Source: Cephaloticoccus primus
GTDB lineage: Bacteria > Verrucomicrobiota > Verrucomicrobiia > Opitutales > Opitutaceae
DNA: 64,000 nucleotides
NCBI RefSeq assembly: GCF_001580015.1
Contig: NZ_LSZQ01000011.1
Location: forward strand, 1-64,000
Direction: 5' to 3'
Made by a program: the position numbers and the translations under genes. Of the stretch, positions 59,999 through 64,000 are shown one piece after another (within the stretch, counting starts at the first letter, position 1; every line of letters begins with the position of its first letter). Below the pieces are notes generated by a model that saw only the letters and a program-made list of their open reading frames with translations, had not been told where the DNA came from and did no database searches.

Positions 59999-61243
59999 GT
60001 GTGGCGCGTGCTTTCTCGAATCCTTGTTGCCCTCTTTCTTCTCGGTGCGTTTGGCGGTGGCGCGGCCCCAGCTTCCTTGGCCTTTAGCGAGGACGCCCAA
60101 GCGGCGGCGCGGCTTGTGATTTTGGCAAACGCGGACGACGCCGACTCGCTGCGAATCGCGCGCCACTACGCTGCGGCTCGTGGCGTGCCCGAGGCTAACA
60201 TTGTTGCGCTGCCGCTGCCGCGCGAAGAGACGATCTCGTGGGAGCGCTTTGTGGAGAAGCTCTGGGAGCCCCTCCAGGATGAGTTGATCAAGCGCGGCTG
60301 GATCGACGCGCTGAAAGGCAGCCGGCGCGATCCCGCGGGGCGGCGGCGTGCGGCGAGCTCGGGCCACACGATCAGCTATCTGGTCGTGTGTCGCGGCGTG
60401 CCGCTGCGCATTGAGCATGCGGAGGCGTTTTTTGTGCCCTCGCCGGATATTGATCGCAGGCCGGAGTTTCGCAGCAACGCGGCGGCGGTGGACTCCGAGT
60501 TGAGCCTGCTCGCCTACGGCGATTACAATATAAACGCCTACTTCCCGAATCCGCTGTTTCGCGGCGAGCGAGTTGGTGGGCTGGAGCTCGGCGGGAGGGG
60601 GCGGAGTGCGCGGGCGGTTTTGAGTGAGCCGTGCGTGATCAAGGTGGCGCGTCTGGATGGGCCGAGCACGCGCGCGGTGCTCGCGCTGATTGATCGCACG
60701 CTGGAGGCCGAAGAGCGCGGCCTGCGCGGACGGGCTTATGTGGATGTGCGCGGGCCGCATGCCGAAGGCGAAGTCTGGATGGAGCAGATCGCCGAGCGGG
60801 CGCAGGTGCTCGGTTTTGAAACGCAGGTCAACCGCGAGGAGGGAAACTTTTCTGCCGATGTGCGCTTCGCCGAGCCTGTGCTCTATTTCGGCTGGTACGC
60901 GGCAGATGTGGAGGGGCCGTTTACGCGGCGCGGTTTTCGTTTCGAGCCGGGCGCGATTGCCGTGCACGTGCACAGTTACTCGGCGGCGACACTGCGCTCG
61001 GACTCAAAAGGCTGGGCCGGGCCGCTGATTGCTCGTGGCGCGGTGGCGACCGTGGGCGCGGTGTACGAGCCCTACCTGCAACTGATGCATTACCCGCATG
61101 TGCTGTTTGACGGCTTGGCGCGTGGCGAACGCCTGGCCGATGCCGCTTACGCGGCCCTGCCCGCGCTAAGCTGGCAAAACGTGCTGATCGGCGACCCGCT
61201 CTACCGCCCATTCAAACATCGCCCTGCTGTAGCCGCCCGGTAG
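59999..61243 (+). CDS. TIGR03790 family protein (function unknown)
   Basis: The 414-residue protein fits TIGR03790: ILANADDADSLRIARHYAAAR and RGVPEANIVALPLP at the start, SYLVVCRGVPLRI in the middle, EPVLYFGWYAADVEG, HSYSAATLRS and a C-terminal GAVYEPYLQLMHYPHVLFDGL. A signal peptide is likely (VWRVLSRILVALFLLGAFGG), which argues for GTG 59999 as start; GTG 59981 also precedes it. The family is common in Verrucomicrobia and Planctomycetes; its biochemical role is unknown. Confidence 0.82.
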   Translation: MWRVLSRILVALFLLGAFGGGAAPASLAFSEDAQAAARLVILANADDADSLRIARHYAAARGVPEANIVALPLPREETISWERFVEKLWEPLQDELIKRGWIDALKGSRRDPAGRRRAASSGHTISYLVVCRGVPLRIEHAEAFFVPSPDIDRRPEFRSNAAAVDSELSLLAYGDYNINAYFPNPLFRGERVGGLELGGRGRSARAVLSEPCVIKVARLDGPSTRAVLALIDRTLEAEERGLRGRAYVDVRGPHAEGEVWMEQIAERAQVLGFETQVNREEGNFSADVRFAEPVLYFGWYAADVEGPFTRRGFRFEPGAIAVHVHSYSAATLRSDSKGWAGPLIARGAVATVGAVYEPYLQLMHYPHVLFDGLARGERLADAAYAALPALSWQNVLIGDPLYRPFKHRPAVAAR

Positions 61244-61422
61244 TGGTGTGCCGATAGAGAAACAGGGACAGAGGAGGAGTAAGTTTTTGAGGATTTATCT
61301 GGTCTTGTGTTTGCCGTTATCTCTTATCCTAAAGTATGGGAATTAGTTCTTGTTCTCTGACTGGGAGTAGCCTTTTGGGAGAGGCACTAACTCATCGAAA
61401 TAGTATCAAATAAGGGATGTCT

Positions 61423-62220
61423 ATGTCTGATCTTGCTGGAAATGAACGTAACAAGCTGGAGAAGCTGTTCCATATGGAGGATGGTTATGTTTTAAACTTC
61501 AATGACCGTAGCTTCCGGGATTTTTTCGAAGACTATGGAGTCGATATTGATGGAGAGCTATATAAGAGACAGGGAACGTCTAAGGCTAATAGATTGCGCA
61601 CTTTTTGGAAGGTGGGCGAAAATCGTGTTGTGGGGCGTGTTATCGAGGGGCTGATAGAGTACGGAATTGATGAGCAATTGTGGAAGAGTTCCCCTCCTGC
61701 TTTGGTTGAAAGTTTGATCAAAGACTGTAAGAGGATCTCTCAGCGTCTTCTTCGGGACCAAATAATCGCTGAGTTGGACGAACTTGCTGAAGTTACTAAT
61801 GAGCGGAACTTCGAGTTGCTGGCAGAAGAAGTTCGAGCCGCCATCGAAAAGAGGAGGCCCGAAGTTGGTTTGGATAGGCTACACACTTACTTAATAAAAT
61901 TTGTCCGGATGGGGTGTGGGTTATATGGTATTTCATTCACACGGAATGAGGCTATTCACTGTATTGTCGGTAAGTATATAAAGGTACTTCGGGGAGGGGG
62001 CTGTTTTGAATCGGGCATGGCTGAGTCGATTTTGAGTTCCACCATCTCGGTGTTTGATAAGTTCAATGACGTACGCAACAATAGGAGCCTTGCTCACGAT
62101 AACCCAGTTCTGAACTCCGAGGAAAGTCTGCTGATATTTAACTATGTTACGGCGACTATCCGCTTCATCTGGAGAGTTGATCCGAAAATTAAGGAGGCCA
62201 CCGAGCAACGGAAGGCATAG
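61423..62220 (+). CDS. Abortive infection family protein (AbiJ-NTD4-like domain plus Abi C-terminal domain)
   Basis: The 265-residue protein has an N-terminal region (1-75: ERNKLEKLFHMEDGYVLNF, SFRDFFEDYG, TSKANRLRTFWKVGEN) like the AbiJ-NTD4 domain, and a C-terminal domain (about 150-260) with FDKFNDVRNNRSLAHDNPVL, the Abi_C hallmark. Proteins with these domains occur in phage-defence islands. The gene is much more AT-rich than the chromosome. ATG 61423 follows AAGGG at 6-base spacing and starts MSDLAGNERNK; ATG 61417 is the alternative. A decayed paralogue follows 470 bases downstream. Phage defence is inferred. Confidence 0.75.
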   Translation: MSDLAGNERNKLEKLFHMEDGYVLNFNDRSFRDFFEDYGVDIDGELYKRQGTSKANRLRTFWKVGENRVVGRVIEGLIEYGIDEQLWKSSPPALVESLIKDCKRISQRLLRDQIIAELDELAEVTNERNFELLAEEVRAAIEKRRPEVGLDRLHTYLIKFVRMGCGLYGISFTRNEAIHCIVGKYIKVLRGGGCFESGMAESILSSTISVFDKFNDVRNNRSLAHDNPVLNSEESLLIFNYVTATIRFIWRVDPKIKEATEQRKA

Positions 62221-62693
62221 TCACTGTAGCCCATTTGCACAGAGGTTATTGACTTGGTAGATACTTTAGATTTATAACTCATTGATAATTAATGCCAGTT
62301 TTTAGTTATATGTCTCGTAAGCTAAGAACTTATAAGTAATAATGATATATGGTGGGGCTCGGTTTCTTTGTTAAAGATAAGCAGGTTTCACTATAGAGTA
62401 TAGTAATGGGATGGGTTATGGTGAGGTCGACTCCCCAGAGCCGTGGTGCATGGAGAGCTTTGGGTTGATGCAGTCCTGTCCGCCTCAAGTTAGTAAAGTA
62501 TACTGATATGTGGCTCACTTTACCGTTAGTTCAAACACCTGCTGGAATCTCCGTTAGTCACTGCTGAAATGGACACGAGGAAAGGCCTTTCTAGGTGGAT
62601 CATTTGGTACTCTTAACACCTTGATTTAAAGATCATTATATGTGCGAGTGAGACGAGTTGGCTTCGCAGTTTGGATCGAACAAGATGCAGCAT
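62221..62693. other. AT-rich gap between the Abi gene and its relic
   Basis: I see no gene or RNA in these 473 bases. The sequence is AT-rich and full of stop codons, with short direct and inverted repeats but no recognisable insertion sequence. It may be the eroded remains of the duplication event. Confidence 0.5.
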
Positions 62694-63165
62694 ATGTCTG
62701 ACCTGAATAGGCTTGAGCGAAACAAGCTGGAAATCATGTTTGATATGAAATTAGGTGATATCTTGGGATTTGATAGCCGCAGTTTTAGAGATTTCTTTAG
62801 GGGCTACGGGATCGATATTGATGCAGAGTCCTATCGGGTAACTCTTCCTTGTTTGATGTCGAGTTGGATGACAGTTTTCTGGATCTTAGCCCCAAACTAT
62901 ATTGTGGGGAATGTTATTGAGGGATAGATAGAGCATGCAGTTAATAAAACATTTTGGGGTAATCCTTATTTAGAGAAGCCGCTCGAAAAGCTGCTTAACG
63001 ACTGCAGAAAGGTTTTTCGTCGACTCTTCCGTGAGCGACCTTGCTGAGCTCTATAGCGTTACTAACGAGTGGGCCGAAGAGGTGCTTATGAAGGCAATAA
63101 TAGTAATAGCCCCAGAGGAGGCTAAGGGGGTAATGCTAGCTAGTTTAGATAGGTTAATGAGGTAG
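62694..63165 (+). pseudogene. Decayed paralogue of the abortive infection gene
   Basis: From ATG 62694 the frame reads MSDLNRLERNKLEIMFDMK, then SRSFRDFFRGYGIDID and IVGNVIEG, clearly the same family as the intact protein. A stop follows VIEG at 62925. Homology resumes in the same register (LEKPLEKLLNDCRKVFRRLF), then shifts frame near 63030 to SDLAELYSVTNEWAEEVL and LASLDRLMR, ending at 63165. The whole C-terminal Abi domain is missing. Confidence 0.85.
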
Positions 63166-63493
63166 GTCGGCCGCATTCAGAGGTCGCTTTTCACAGCCCG
63201 GCCTCGCCACTGCCACAGGCCGCAACATCCGGCTCGCTGCCACGGTGAAGTTTTGAGCGGCGAAGGCAGCTACACTGTTTTGACGAGCTGTCAGCGAGGG
63301 TGCGTAGGCCTTTACTGACGGTTCGCCGCCGCTTTCCGCTCGGGCGCCCATTTACATAGTGACGAGTTGGGCTCATTCGTTGTGGAGCGTCCGGTAGGCT
63401 GCATTGGAGGCAATGCAGCTTTGGCTCGCGCAGCTCGTATCCACCTTAATTTGGGGCGCGGCCCCTTTCTTATTTTCCCCAACCCCACACCCC
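63166..63493. other. GC-rich intergenic region left of the sugar-binding protein gene
   Basis: No gene is supported. Composition returns abruptly to high GC at 63166, marking the right edge of the AT-rich defence island. The stretch before 63494 ends in a run of C and T with no clear ribosome-binding site. Confidence 0.5.
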
Positions 63494-64000
63494 ATGAAAA
63501 AGTTCGTTTCCTCCGGCATGCTTGTGATCATTGCGGTGGCGCTGGCGACGAGTATAGTCGTGGCGCTGCTGCCGGTAATGGAGCCGCAAGGGATCCAGTT
63601 TTGGGTAATCGCGCGGCCCCAGTACGACTCGTATGTGGAGCGCGTCGCGCGGTGGAATCGCGAGCGGCCAGAGACGCCGCTGACGCTCCTGCATCTCAAC
63701 GACTCGGCTGCTGAGCGACGGATGCTTTCGGGCTTTCTGTCCGGCACGCCGATGGCGGATATGCTGGAAGTTCACGAGGGGATTTACCGCAAGGCCTTTC
63801 TGGGGCCCGTGGAGCAAATCGGTTTTCTGGATATCACCGAGCGGCTACATGCGGAAGGGCTTTATGCGCAGATCAACGAGCCTTCGTTTTCGACAATGAC
63901 CTCGCGCGGGCGGATTTTTGGGCTCCCGCACGATGTGCATCCCGTGTTGCTCGGCTACCGCGCCGACCTCGTCGAGGCGGCGGGGATTGACGTGTCGCAG
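63494..64000 (+). CDS. Extracellular solute-binding protein, sugar ABC family, N-terminal fragment
   Basis: The gene runs off the right edge; 169 residues are visible. It starts MKKFVSSGMLVIIAVALATS, a signal anchor or uncleaved signal peptide, then QFWVIARPQYDSYVERVARW and LLHLNDSAAERRMLSGFLSG, the lobes-I pattern of family 1 sugar-binding proteins, and IFGLPHDVHPVLLGYRADLV. It captures a sugar outside the inner membrane for an ABC importer; its permeases would lie to the right. ATG 63494 is the only good start. Confidence 0.85.
   Translation, partial: MKKFVSSGMLVIIAVALATSIVVALLPVMEPQGIQFWVIARPQYDSYVERVARWNRERPETPLTLLHLNDSAAERRMLSGFLSGTPMADMLEVHEGIYRKAFLGPVEQIGFLDITERLHAEGLYAQINEPSFSTMTSRGRIFGLPHDVHPVLLGYRADLVEAAGIDVSQ

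Noticed and set aside
62221-62693. Integron-type attC sites around the Abi gene, suggested by GTTAG-like words
   Set aside because: The words do not fit the paired core-site consensus and no long imperfect palindrome joins them.
63154-63351. A 65-codon minus-strand frame in the gap before the sugar-binding protein gene
   Set aside because: No motif, no start signal and no neighbour to support it; it crosses the composition boundary at the end of the Abi relic.

Overview
The window is a high-GC chromosomal segment. The gene set and style suggest a Verrucomicrobiota genome, most likely an Opitutaceae-like member: TonB-dependent receptors, a PEP-CTERM sorting signal, a TIGR03790 protein, integrases of the type common in that group, a long Sua5, a helicase with a basic tail, and LpxA/outer-membrane functions of a Gram-negative. 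No rRNA or taxonomic marker is present, so this is inference.

Layout. 1-10.7 kb: a TPP riboswitch-controlled TonB-dependent receptor runs off the left edge. It is followed by a lipoprotein, a xylose-isomerase-like TIM barrel, a LuxR-type response regulator, a DEAD-box helicase, a GH4 glycosidase, a HAD phosphatase, hisC, Sua5 and rpsR. 10.8-16.3 kb: a 5.4 kb element is integrated in tRNA-Arg(CCT), bounded by a 21-bp direct repeat of the tRNA 3' end. It carries integrase, excisionase, a RepA-like ATPase and a zinc-finger/Toprim primase, but no capsid or conjugation genes. 16.4-25 kb: aroC, eda and tRNA-Leu(CAG) with an integrase remnant and vapBC, then ispA, murJ, a BASS-type transporter, and a decayed toxin-antitoxin pair fused to the tail of a PEP-CTERM gene. 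25-42.6 kb: two sugar ABC permeases, redox enzymes, a sugar epimerase, purK, a large Oar-like TonB receptor, a minus-strand run of DAHP synthase, DUF423, CCA-adding enzyme and transaldolase, then ygfZ and galK. 43-49 kb: a ribonucleotide reductase operon of two different NrdB subunits, both lacking the radical tyrosine, followed by a large NrdA with three apparent ATP-cones. 49-61 kb: a lipoate ligase-like protein, a soluble histidine kinase, pdxH, two tRNAs, an EEP nuclease, lpxA-pdxA, an IscA-type protein, a foreign-looking PadR/permease cassette, infC, a cell-wall amidase and a TIGR03790 protein. 61.4-63.2 kb: an AT-rich abortive-infection gene and a decayed paralogue. The right edge holds the start of a sugar-binding protein.

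The most unusual feature is a family of modular, multi-hairpin intergenic repeats (near 0.5, 7.1, 25.1, 30.4, 41.2, 42.7, 49.2, 53.1 and 59.8 kb). Their palindrome arms vary between copies but stay self-complementary, and a related hairpin occurs twice in frame inside pdxA. Other highlights are the tRNA-Arg element, the tyrosine-less tandem NrdB pair, the thiamine riboswitch on an outer-membrane receptor gene, and the defence gene with its relic.
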